From positions 6,241-28,445 of the forward strand of contig DCGY01000014.1 of the NCBI GenBank assembly GCA_002314715.1: a stretch of 22,205 bases of DNA. The letters run 5' to 3'. The notes beneath the pieces were generated by a model. It saw only the letters and a program-made list of their open reading frames with translations. It was not told the origin of the DNA and searched no databases. Within the stretch, counting starts at the first letter, position 1. Each line of letters opens with the position of its first letter. This DNA is from Lachnospiraceae bacterium UBA1766 (GTDB lineage: Bacteria; Bacillota; Clostridia; Lachnospirales; Lachnospiraceae). The position numbers were made by a program, and so were the translations under genes. Below, in pieces: positions 7,434 through 14,916 of this stretch.

Positions 7434-7910
7434 ATGCAAATTAAATTTAAAAACAAAGGTTTTTCACTTGTTGAATTGATTATTACAATTGCTGTTATGG
7501 CAGCGTTGGTTGGAATTGTTGGAACGCAAGTGGTTCCTTATTTGAATAGGGCAAAAGTTGCGAAAGATCTTAAGTATTTAAATGCATATAGCACGGCAGC
7601 TGTATCAGCATTCTCTATGAATGCGGATGCAATGCCTCAATCAGGAACGATGACAGTTAATATGTGGTCAGAGACGGAAGACGAGTCGGATGAATTAAAA
7701 CATGCTCAATTTTTGATCCAGGAAACAGTAAAAGAATTGGTTGGAAATGATACACTATCGGATTTAAAAGAAAAGATGACATCCGATCAGAAGGATATTA
7801 TCACAGGTATTCGCTTCACCTTTGTTATTAGTACCAGAAAAATCAGCGCGGAAGCATTGGTCTCGGATGTAAGCAAAAATAAATTAAAGGTTGTGGAATC
7901 TTATTTATAA
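7434..7910 (+). CDS. pilA2: Type IV prepilin PilA2, tandem paralogue of PilA1
   Basis: The 158-residue prepilin has an eight- to nine-residue leader (MQIKFKNKG) followed by FSLVELIITIAVMAALVG with glutamate at +5. Against PilA1 it is collinear over its whole length and by eye about 60% identical. Nearly unchanged blocks include GTQVVPYLNR, KVAKDL, TAAVSAFSMNAD, VKELVG, KMTSDQK and the C-terminal ESYL. The central stretch around residues 72-90 is the most divergent and more acidic. Codon use is ordinary and A+T-rich rather than biased like pilA1, and its ribosome binding site is AAGAGGA (7418-7424). It sits between two 16-bp stem-loops. It could be an alternative or minor fibre subunit; its abundance cannot be judged from sequence. 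Confidence 0.92.
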   Translation: MQIKFKNKGFSLVELIITIAVMAALVGIVGTQVVPYLNRAKVAKDLKYLNAYSTAAVSAFSMNADAMPQSGTMTVNMWSETEDESDELKHAQFLIQETVKELVGNDTLSDLKEKMTSDQKDIITGIRFTFVISTRKISAEALVSDVSKNKLKVVESYL

Positions 7911-7919
7911 AGAGTGAAT

Positions 7920-7969
7920 GTATGCTCTTTGACAAGTATAGAATTTTCTGTTTTTGTCAAAGAGTATAC
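7920..7969 (+). repeat. 16-bp intercistronic stem-loop between pilA2 and pilMN
   Basis: The arm GTATGCTCTTTGACAA (7920-7935) pairs with 7954-7969 at all 16 positions with one G-U wobble, around an 18-base loop. It begins ten bases after the pilA2 stop. No T-run follows; instead a perfect palindrome, CCTTGCAAGG (7970-7979), abuts it. A TTGACA (7929-7934) inside the 5' arm lacks a suitably spaced -10. The structure is most simply an RNA stabilising or processing stem protecting the 3' end of the pilin message. Confidence 0.8.
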
Positions 7970-8016
7970 CCTTGCAAGGATATATTTATTATGGGAAAGA
8001 TAAAAGGAGAATTGAA

Positions 8017-9669
8017 ATGGCAAAAAAAATACTAAGTATTGAGATTGGGGTATGGTGGTCAAAAGTTCTGGTAATGGATGACTCCAAGAAGAATTCCAAT
8101 ATTTATGATGCGTTTTATTTTAATACCCCGGATCATTCTGTAGAGGATGGTTTTATTCGCGATAAGGAAGTTTTTGCCTCTGCTTTAAAGACAGAGTTCG
8201 CAAAACATCACATTGTGGAGAAAAATGTGGTTTTCTCTATTAACTCATCCAAGTTGGTAACCCGTGAGGTTTCTATTCCCTTTGTAAAGGATAATCAGAT
8301 AGCTGGTATCGTAGAACTTCAGGCGAAGGAATTCTTTCCCATGAGCCTGGCAAATTATACGGTATCTTTTAAAAAGTTGGATACTTATGTTTCGGAAGAA
8401 GGCAAGTTTATCAAATTATTACTGGTAGCCGTACCGGATAATATTTTGGAAAACTATATGGCTTTTGCAGAATTAATGGATTTGGATATCCGTAGCTTTG
8501 AGTATATGGGTAATTCTGCAGTTCAGCTGATTTGCCAGAATTTCATGTATAATTCCGTAGTCGTACAGTTGGAAGAGAATACGACCATTGTATCCATGAT
8601 TTCGGATAAACAACTGGTGTTCCAGCGTGTAACTCCTTATGGCTTCGTAAATGCATTAACTGCTGTCTTGGACAATCAAGTATTGGGTGTGGATGATGAT
8701 CGTACTGCATTTGAATTCTTGGAGAATCATGATGTAGTACATGTACGTGCCAAGGTAAATGAGTTTGTAGAAACCTCCGGTATTGCTGATACTACATTAC
8801 TTCAGGAAAAATTGGATTCTGCATTTGATGATGTAAAAGACACCTATATGTACTATACACGTATTGTATCTACTGCGTTGGAATATTTCCAGAACCAGAT
8901 GAAGGGTGAGTTCCGTGGCCGTATCCATGTGATTGGTGATGGTGCTCGTTTTGCCGGTATCCGTAAACTCTTCGATGACAGTTTTCCTTTGGAGGCAGAA
9001 AAAACCGATTATTCTGAGGGATTACATTTCCATAAGGATATTGTATTAAGGGATCTTCCTCGTAATTATGGTGTGGGACTTATGGCGGTAGCTGGTGTGC
9101 TAATTGATCCAATCAATATCATGCCCAAGGCCATTAAAGAAAAAGCAGGTAAGTCCTCTGCACAGAAGAAGTATTTTGCGGTTATGTTTGTTGCAATTAT
9201 TGCTAGTGTTGTTTTGGCAGGCGTAGGTTTAGTGAAGGAAATGAATGCCAATAAGCATAAAGAGGAATTGATTACACAACGGGATGGTATGCAATTTATC
9301 CGTCAGGTATATAACGAACATGATCAAGTGAAGAATCAGGCTTCTATTTATATTCAATTTGATGATTCTACAAAGTACATGGTAGAAGATATCACTGCCT
9401 TGATAGAGGAAATAGAACAGAAGGCGCCAAGCGATTTAGTTGTTACTTCAATCTCTTTTGCCGAAAGAAAAGTAACAATGAATGCGGAGAGTACTTCGAA
9501 ATTGTCTGTAGCACAATTGATTATAAATTTAAAAGAGATTGATTATTTAGGCAATGTTTTAGTGCCTTCATTGGCTGTTTCTGCTTCTGAAAACGGAGAA
9601 GAATCATGGAAATATACAATTACGGCTGATTATGTTGCTACACAAGTGGTTGAAAGGGAGGCTGAATAA
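8017..9669 (+). CDS. pilMN: PilM-PilN fusion protein (type IV pilus alignment complex)
   Basis: The 550-residue product joins an actin-like PilM domain (~1-360) to a PilN domain (~364-550). PilN normally binds PilM through a short N-terminal peptide of the form INLLP; here the equivalent INIMP is at residues 366-370, directly after the PilM fold. It is followed by a basic stretch, a single membrane helix (~386-406), a coiled-coil-like region and a C-terminal ferredoxin-like domain. The complex links PilB/PilC to the extracytoplasmic PilO. The actin-type nucleotide loops look eroded: the first reads IEIGVWWSK, where PilM usually has DIGSSSVK, and the second reads VQLEENTT, lacking the usual D and G. 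The start at 8017 is chosen because AAAAGGAGA (8002-8010) precedes it and the family N-terminus begins there; an upstream in-frame ATG at 7954 lies in the stem-loop. PilMN fusions are known from Clostridium pilus clusters (recalled). Confidence 0.88.
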   Translation: MAKKILSIEIGVWWSKVLVMDDSKKNSNIYDAFYFNTPDHSVEDGFIRDKEVFASALKTEFAKHHIVEKNVVFSINSSKLVTREVSIPFVKDNQIAGIVELQAKEFFPMSLANYTVSFKKLDTYVSEEGKFIKLLLVAVPDNILENYMAFAELMDLDIRSFEYMGNSAVQLICQNFMYNSVVVQLEENTTIVSMISDKQLVFQRVTPYGFVNALTAVLDNQVLGVDDDRTAFEFLENHDVVHVRAKVNEFVETSGIADTTLLQEKLDSAFDDVKDTYMYYTRIVSTALEYFQNQMKGEFRGRIHVIGDGARFAGIRKLFDDSFPLEAEKTDYSEGLHFHKDIVLRDLPRNYGVGLMAVAGVLIDPINIMPKAIKEKAGKSSAQKKYFAVMFVAIIASVVLAGVGLVKEMNANKHKEELITQRDGMQFIRQVYNEHDQVKNQASIYIQFDDSTKYMVEDITALIEEIEQKAPSDLVVTSISFAERKVTMNAESTSKLSVAQLIINLKEIDYLGNVLVPSLAVSASENGEESWKYTITADYVATQVVEREAE

Positions 9670-9670
9670 G

Positions 9671-10330
9671 ATGAAAAAAAAGATATCTATTTCAGATTCA
9701 GAATTAAAGCTTATAGTAGTATTAGTTGTAATGGTATGTCTTGCTACGGCGTATTTTTTTGGATTTAATAAAGGGATGAATAATGCAAAAGAGATAGAAG
9801 AAGAATGTGTTGCTATTCAGTCGGAGATTGATTCATTGCAGGTCATGATTAATAATCGTGTAAATACTGAGAAAGAGACTGAGGCTTACAAAACAAGAAT
9901 GAAAGAAGTTATAGAAAAATATCCGGTAGATATTCCAGAAGAAAAAGCTCTTTATCTTCTTCAAAAAATTCAAAATGAAACGGATATAGAAGTATTGTCT
10001 TTATCTTATCTTGGCTCAAATATGAAAGTAAATAATGGAAATGGAATTGCAGGTTATTATGATGAAGTAGCTATTGTTTTAAAGGCTGATTATGTGAGTT
10101 ATAAAGCTTTTATGAGTTATGTTTCATCATATCCTGACCGTATGAATATTGATAATTCTAATATTTCATATGATACGGAAACAGGTGACATTAGCGGTTC
10201 TGCAACCATTCGTATGTACTATTTAACCGGTACCGGTAAGGAATATGAAGAAATACCTGATTTTGAAATCGAAAATGGTGTAAGCAATATTTTTGGCGGG
10301 GAAGCTATTACGAAGACTACCCTTGAATAA
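9671..10330 (+). CDS. pilO: PilO-like type IV pilus alignment protein
   Basis: The 219-residue protein has a short basic cytoplasmic N-terminus, one membrane helix (~13-31), a charged coiled coil (~38-85) and a C-terminal domain (~90-200) of the alternating pattern expected for the PilO ferredoxin-like fold. PilO pairs with PilN to align the motor with the growing fibre. Sequence similarity to Gram-negative PilO is weak, so the call rests on topology, size and position directly after pilMN. GGGAGG (9656-9661) inside the end of pilMN sets the start, one base after its stop, pointing to coupled translation. An upstream in-frame ATG at 9632 would lie inside pilMN and is not preferred. The gene is A+T-rich (18 of 60 bases G or C at 9901-9960). 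Confidence 0.75.
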   Translation: MKKKISISDSELKLIVVLVVMVCLATAYFFGFNKGMNNAKEIEEECVAIQSEIDSLQVMINNRVNTEKETEAYKTRMKEVIEKYPVDIPEEKALYLLQKIQNETDIEVLSLSYLGSNMKVNNGNGIAGYYDEVAIVLKADYVSYKAFMSYVSSYPDRMNIDNSNISYDTETGDISGSATIRMYYLTGTGKEYEEIPDFEIENGVSNIFGGEAITKTTLE

Positions 10331-10342
10331 GAGGATGTTTCT

Positions 10343-11503
10343 ATGACACGTTTGTGGAGTAAACTACAACAAAATAAAAACAAAGGTTTTTCCTTGGTGG
10401 AAGTAATCATTGCCATGACGATCCTGGCAGTGGTTGCGGTACCGCTTTTGAAGTATTTTTCGGATTCCCTGAAGTACAGTGCACAGATGGCGGTCAGACA
10501 AAAGGCTACCGCGTTGGCACAGCAGACTGTGGAAGACATTAAGATGGATACGAACCTTTGGGATACCATGTTAAAGGATTTGAATCCAAATCCTGCTCCT
10601 GCAGGTGGAGTGACATCTCTGACCTTAGGTGGAGATACCTATTCGATTGTTACAAACAATATTGATGCTACCACTGGAATAGGAGATATTACCTTGTCGA
10701 AATCAACCGGAAGCTATGATGTGGTGGTTAAGGTTGACACTGCCTTGGATATTAATGATGTTGACCATGCAGTTATTTATGGTATTGACGACCATGAGGA
10801 TGTAATGGCGGTAGAACGTGACCAGATGACAGAAGCACTTATGTATTTTATGGCCATCAATAATATTTATGTAATGAATGTGGCTGCCAGTGATCCTACC
10901 ATTACCTTTATGTCCGAGGATGATATCCTTGCAGCTATGACTCGTGAGATGATATTTGATATCAATTATGATCAGGCCCTGGATATCTTCACCATTCAGG
11001 GGTATTACAAATACACTGCGGATGGTTTGCAGGGTACCGGTTCTTCCGATGATTATATCAGTGGATATGTAATGGATGTTAAAACCAAGACGTTGACGAA
11101 TATTTATGTCTTGTTTGATCGTATGCTGAAGGCAGATGGCACACCCAAGAAGGATGTGATGACCATTACCAAATCCGGGGATGTGTTCCCGGCAACTTCC
11201 GGAATTCCTACATTGGTACTGATTTGTCAGAATCTTCCTTCCGATAATAGCAACAGTACCTATGAGATGGAAATCGGTATGCCGACCGGATTTACTATGC
11301 CGGTTCGCAGTAATATATTGTCAACAGCTTCTCCGCAAACCGGTCAGTTAAAGTATTTGGGTGCAGGCAATATCGATACGAAGGGCTTGTCTGATACAAA
11401 GAAATCTATTCGTATCCTTGGAATGGAAGTATCCGTATTTAAGCAGAGCCATGCGGATACAGATACTGCTTATGCTGTGATGTCAACTACGAAAGGAGAT
11501 TAA
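10343..11503 (+). CDS. Minor prepilin, PilV/GspI-like, enlarged
   Basis: The 386-residue prepilin has a 15-residue leader ending in KNKG and the mature start FSLVEVIIAMTILAVVAVPLL, with glutamate at +5. The EVIIAMTIL form of the helix is characteristic of the PilV/GspI class of minor pilins. At 371 mature residues it is about twice the size of typical PilV, with a long polar globular region (~60-380) in which no catalytic motif was recognised. GAGG (10331-10334) sets the start, 12 bases after pilO. The next gene follows with two bases between stop and start, so the two are translationally coupled. By class it should belong to a priming complex with the following three pilin-like genes. Confidence 0.8.
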   Translation: MTRLWSKLQQNKNKGFSLVEVIIAMTILAVVAVPLLKYFSDSLKYSAQMAVRQKATALAQQTVEDIKMDTNLWDTMLKDLNPNPAPAGGVTSLTLGGDTYSIVTNNIDATTGIGDITLSKSTGSYDVVVKVDTALDINDVDHAVIYGIDDHEDVMAVERDQMTEALMYFMAINNIYVMNVAASDPTITFMSEDDILAAMTREMIFDINYDQALDIFTIQGYYKYTADGLQGTGSSDDYISGYVMDVKTKTLTNIYVLFDRMLKADGTPKKDVMTITKSGDVFPATSGIPTLVLICQNLPSDNSNSTYEMEIGMPTGFTMPVRSNILSTASPQTGQLKYLGAGNIDTKGLSDTKKSIRILGMEVSVFKQSHADTDTAYAVMSTTKGD

Positions 11504-11505
11504 CC

Positions 11506-13752
11506 ATGAAATTTTTTGATTATTTAAAAAAAGAAAACCGTGGTGTTTCCCTGATTGCAGTTGTCGTAGCAATTTTCTTCGTAAGTACCATTGGTGTGAT
11601 TGTTACACAAACAACCATTACCAATATTCGTATGAAAGAAATTGAGAAGGCTACTAAGGTGAATTTTTATTCTTCTGAGCAGGTTACGGATGAGTTAGGC
11701 GCCAAGTTGAATGATGTGGCTTCTACAGCCATGAAGGATGCTTATGTGGCTACCTTATCCAATTATCGTAATGTTATGGCTTATGGCAATAATATTCAGA
11801 AGGATTTTTCAGATCGTTATTTAAACCAATTAAAAACCTCATTAAGCTGCGTAGTGGAATATAAGGATGCTCCCAGTGATACAACCTATGAGACCGGTTA
11901 TACAGATTTTGCAAACGTAAAGAATCTGATGACCAATGCGGATGGTAGTGATAGCCCCATGAAACAGTTTTTGGTTACCCCTACATCCAATAAGGTTTTT
12001 TATGAAGTGGACTATACCAATAGTTTAATGGTTTTAAAGGATTTAACGATTTCTTATACAGATACAAAAGGTTATAAGAGCGTAATCCATACTGATATTG
12101 TATTACATACACCCAAGCTGAATTTCTCCGGTACCAATATCGTAAAGGAATTTATGCGATACAGTGTGATTGCGGATAATCAGTTGAAGGTTTCTTCTCA
12201 AAATGTCAATATCGGTGGTAATGCTTATGCCGGTGAAGGCGGTATCGTATGTACCGGCTCCGGTGCGGCAAACTTTAGCGGAAATACAGTAGTTACCAGA
12301 GGTACCATCCAGGTACAAAATGGTGGTGATTTAACCGTTGGTGGAACCAATTCCAAGGTTTGGGCAGAAAATATCGAAAATACCGGTAGTGGTTCTGCTT
12401 CCAAGTTGGTATTAAATGGTAATATTTATGTTTCCGATGACTTGTCCTTAAACGGTACCAGTACCGTAAGCGGAAGCCCTTGTATCGTAGAAGTAAATGG
12501 TAATTACTATGGATACAACTTCCAGGATATGTATCGAGATTCTGATGCAGGTAAGGAGAACAAGGATGCTTCTTACAGCTCTGCAATCGTAATCAATGGT
12601 AAGAATAATAAGTTAAATTTGGAGAATGCAACCTATCTGTTGCTTTCCGGACGTACCTATATTTCCCGTACTGGCGGTACCGGAAATAATGATGTAGCAT
12701 TAGGTGAATCCATTTCCGTACGTTCCAACCAGATGGCATATTTCGTACCTACCAGTTATGTAGATATTACCGGTACGAAGCCGTTTATTTCAGATACATT
12801 TCAGTTGGCGCAGTATTACGGCGTTGCAGAGAGTGCTATTACCGCTAATGTAAAGAAGAATGCTACCGGTTCAGAGTATTACGTAGCAACTTATAATTAC
12901 GTCACTGCAGGTGGTGCAAGTGATGTGGTTTATTATTTGGATTTTGCTTCCGAACAGTGTGCTAATAATTTCTATGCTGCATATGCAGCCGCAAACAGTG
13001 GCAAGATTAACACCTATGCAAATAAGTATTTAACCAATGATGCGTTGATTTTAAGTCCTACCTTGTTGTATTCCTTGAAGGGTGATATTTTATCCCGTGC
13101 TTCAGCCGGAGCAGATTTTACTACAAGTAATGTTACGATTGGTGGAAGCTGGAATAAAGATAGCATCTATTGGAATTTCGCAAAGCGTATGGGTATTACC
13201 TATAAGTCTCTTCAGATGTATTTGGAGAGCTACAATAATTCTATTACAGTAGAGGACATTCGTTTCTGGGATGCCACAGGAAATAATATTGATAAGTCTT
13301 TGAACAATCTTTTTGATAACCTGATTGATCGTGATTCTTCCGATAGTAATGGAATTAATCTTGATGCAGATTTGGCAGCATTGCCGGCAGGTACCGAATC
13401 TATTATCGATGACAGCGATGTGAATAAGGTTATTGTGATTACAAAGTCTTCCAATTATACGGTTCCCGGTAGCTATAAGGGTGGTATCATTATTGCGACA
13501 GGTAATGTTCAGTTAAATAATAATTTCAATGGTATGATTATTTCAGCAGGAGATATTTCTTTTGCTACCAATGTAACTACTACCGCAGATGAAATGATGG
13601 TTTCTCAGATGTTTACCGCGGATATGGCATTGGATACACCTTTATTTAGCAAGTACTTCAAGAATTCCAATACCTTTAGCGAGAGCGTAATTGGTGATGT
13701 TCGAGTAGATGATTTCCTTACCTATGACAATTGGTCTAAGACAGAGGATTAA
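11506..13752 (+). CDS. Giant PilX/GspK-like minor pilin lacking Glu+5, with beta-helix-like segments
   Basis: The 748-residue protein has a 13-residue leader (MKFFDYLKKENRG) and a prepilin-type helix VSLIAVVVAIFFVSTIGVIV. Position +5 is alanine (A18) instead of glutamate, as in GspK-type pilins, which occupy the tip because no further subunit needs to dock above them. After an N-terminal helix-rich part, residues ~226-340 carry short Gly/Asn/Val repeats (NVNIGGNAYAG, LVLNGNIYVS) and ~656-687 carry GGIIIATGNVQLNNNF and IISAGDISF, suggesting right-handed beta-helix or bactofilin-like rungs. Typical PilX proteins are about 200 residues, so this is a modular pilin with a large carried domain. AAAGGAG near the end of the preceding gene serves as ribosome binding site. 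No enzymatic motif was found. Confidence 0.78.
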   Translation: MKFFDYLKKENRGVSLIAVVVAIFFVSTIGVIVTQTTITNIRMKEIEKATKVNFYSSEQVTDELGAKLNDVASTAMKDAYVATLSNYRNVMAYGNNIQKDFSDRYLNQLKTSLSCVVEYKDAPSDTTYETGYTDFANVKNLMTNADGSDSPMKQFLVTPTSNKVFYEVDYTNSLMVLKDLTISYTDTKGYKSVIHTDIVLHTPKLNFSGTNIVKEFMRYSVIADNQLKVSSQNVNIGGNAYAGEGGIVCTGSGAANFSGNTVVTRGTIQVQNGGDLTVGGTNSKVWAENIENTGSGSASKLVLNGNIYVSDDLSLNGTSTVSGSPCIVEVNGNYYGYNFQDMYRDSDAGKENKDASYSSAIVINGKNNKLNLENATYLLLSGRTYISRTGGTGNNDVALGESISVRSNQMAYFVPTSYVDITGTKPFISDTFQLAQYYGVAESAITANVKKNATGSEYYVATYNYVTAGGASDVVYYLDFASEQCANNFYAAYAAANSGKINTYANKYLTNDALILSPTLLYSLKGDILSRASAGADFTTSNVTIGGSWNKDSIYWNFAKRMGITYKSLQMYLESYNNSITVEDIRFWDATGNNIDKSLNNLFDNLIDRDSSDSNGINLDADLAALPAGTESIIDDSDVNKVIVITKSSNYTVPGSYKGGIIIATGNVQLNNNFNGMIISAGDISFATNVTTTADEMMVSQMFTADMALDTPLFSKYFKNSNTFSESVIGDVRVDDFLTYDNWSKTED

Positions 13753-13756
13753 TGCT

Positions 13757-14320
13757 ATGGTAGAAAAGATAATTCGATTTGTACAAAAAAAGAACAAAAC
13801 AGTTCGTAACAACAAAGGTTTTTCATTTGTAGAGCTTATTATTACCATTGCTGTAATGGGTTTGCTTGCAGGTGCCTCCGTTGGCTTCTTTAGTTATATT
13901 CGTTTCGCGAATACGACAAAAGCGGTTAAGGCAGTAGAAGAAGCAATCAATAAGCTTCAGATGAATAACATGAGTAAGGCGAATGCGGAAACCTTGTATA
14001 TCTATAAGCTTTCTGATGGATATTATCTCCGCTCCGGATCTGCTGCGGCAGTAACCAGTGCGGGTGGTTTGTCCAATTTCCTGTCCAGCTCAGGTCAGAA
14101 AATCGCAAACAGTGGTATTACGGTATCCGGAAGCTTGTCTTCGTCTGATGTATCCGTAACCGGTAATACTGATGGTGCGGTGATTAAGATAACATATAAG
14201 CGTTCCGGGGTGTTCGATAGTACGACTACGAAGACCAACGTAGATAAATTGTTTATCAAAGGTACTTCAGAACATACAATTAAGTTACTGGCAGGTAGTG
14301 GTAAGATTAAGGTCGATTAA
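13757..14320 (+). CDS. Minor prepilin, FimU/GspH-like
   Basis: The 187-residue prepilin has an unusually long 21-residue leader rich in Lys and Arg, ending RNNKG, then FSFVELIITIAVMGLLAGASVGFF with glutamate at +5. The ELIITIAVMGLLA helix and the size suit the FimU/GspH class, which lies just beneath the tip pilins. The globular domain (~60-187) is serine- and glycine-rich. The start at 13757 is chosen because AGAGG (13742-13746) lies about ten bases upstream; a longer reading from 13709 would overlap the previous gene by 44 bases without a ribosome binding site. Class assignment beyond pilin is by pattern and position only. Confidence 0.8.
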   Translation: MVEKIIRFVQKKNKTVRNNKGFSFVELIITIAVMGLLAGASVGFFSYIRFANTTKAVKAVEEAINKLQMNNMSKANAETLYIYKLSDGYYLRSGSAAAVTSAGGLSNFLSSSGQKIANSGITVSGSLSSSDVSVTGNTDGAVIKITYKRSGVFDSTTTKTNVDKLFIKGTSEHTIKLLAGSGKIKVD

Positions 14321-14332
14321 TGGAGGAAGCAG

Positions 14333-14911
14333 ATGAAACTGAATTCCAAAGGTTTTTCTCTTGTGGAATTAATGATTGCGATGGCAATTTGTACGGTGAT
14401 TCTTGGTGCGACGACCATTTTTATGAGTAACGCACAGAAGAGCTATCGAGTTGCCGAAGAAACCATTGATTTGCAAAAGGAATCACAGATTTTGATGGAA
14501 CAATTAAGTGGATGGGTTATGGAAGCAAATCACATCGAGCAGGATGGTAATTTGACAATTCTTTACAGCATTCCACGAAATAACGGAAGAACAGATTCCT
14601 GGTTCGCAGCCGGTGGCGGATATACCGCTGACAGAACTGCGTCAAAGAGAGTTATTTGGATGTACAACAATAACTTGTATATGAAAACAACGACGGGAAT
14701 TACAGATGCTTCTGCAGATTCGACAGCAATTAATATGTCAACCGATTCCATAGATGATAATTTGATTGCGGAGTATGTAACTTTGTTTGATGTGAATTAT
14801 GATGTATCAAAGCCGAATCAGTTCTCTGTAAGTATTGGTATGAAAGAGGGATCTCAGACATATCAGTTAGACAACGATTTTATGATGCGTAATGAATATA
14901 TAGGGAGGTAG
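14333..14911 (+). CDS. Minor prepilin, PilW/GspJ-like
   Basis: The 192-residue prepilin has a seven-residue leader (MKLNSKG) and the mature N-terminus FSLVELMIAMAICTVILGATT with glutamate at +5. The ELMIAMAI form, the following long amphipathic helix with a tryptophan (LSGWVMEAN), and the C-terminal strand-rich end finishing in MRNEY match PilW/GspJ proteins. GGAGG (14322-14326) sets the start. It completes a set of four minor pilins of V, X, U and W type and is followed after five bases by the large secreted protein, the same neighbour relation that pilW/pilX have to pilY1 in Gram-negative clusters. Confidence 0.82.
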   Translation: MKLNSKGFSLVELMIAMAICTVILGATTIFMSNAQKSYRVAEETIDLQKESQILMEQLSGWVMEANHIEQDGNLTILYSIPRNNGRTDSWFAAGGGYTADRTASKRVIWMYNNNLYMKTTTGITDASADSTAINMSTDSIDDNLIAEYVTLFDVNYDVSKPNQFSVSIGMKEGSQTYQLDNDFMMRNEYIGR

Positions 14912-14916
14912 CCAGT

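Noticed and set aside
7929..7934. TTGACA as a promoter -35 for pilMN
   Set aside because: No -10-like hexamer at 16-18 bases; the sequence is part of the 16-bp stem.
7954..8016. Longer N-terminus for PilMN starting at 7954
   Set aside because: It would begin in the 3' arm of the stem-loop without a ribosome binding site, and the extra 21 residues are not part of the PilM fold; the site at 8002-8010 supports 8017.
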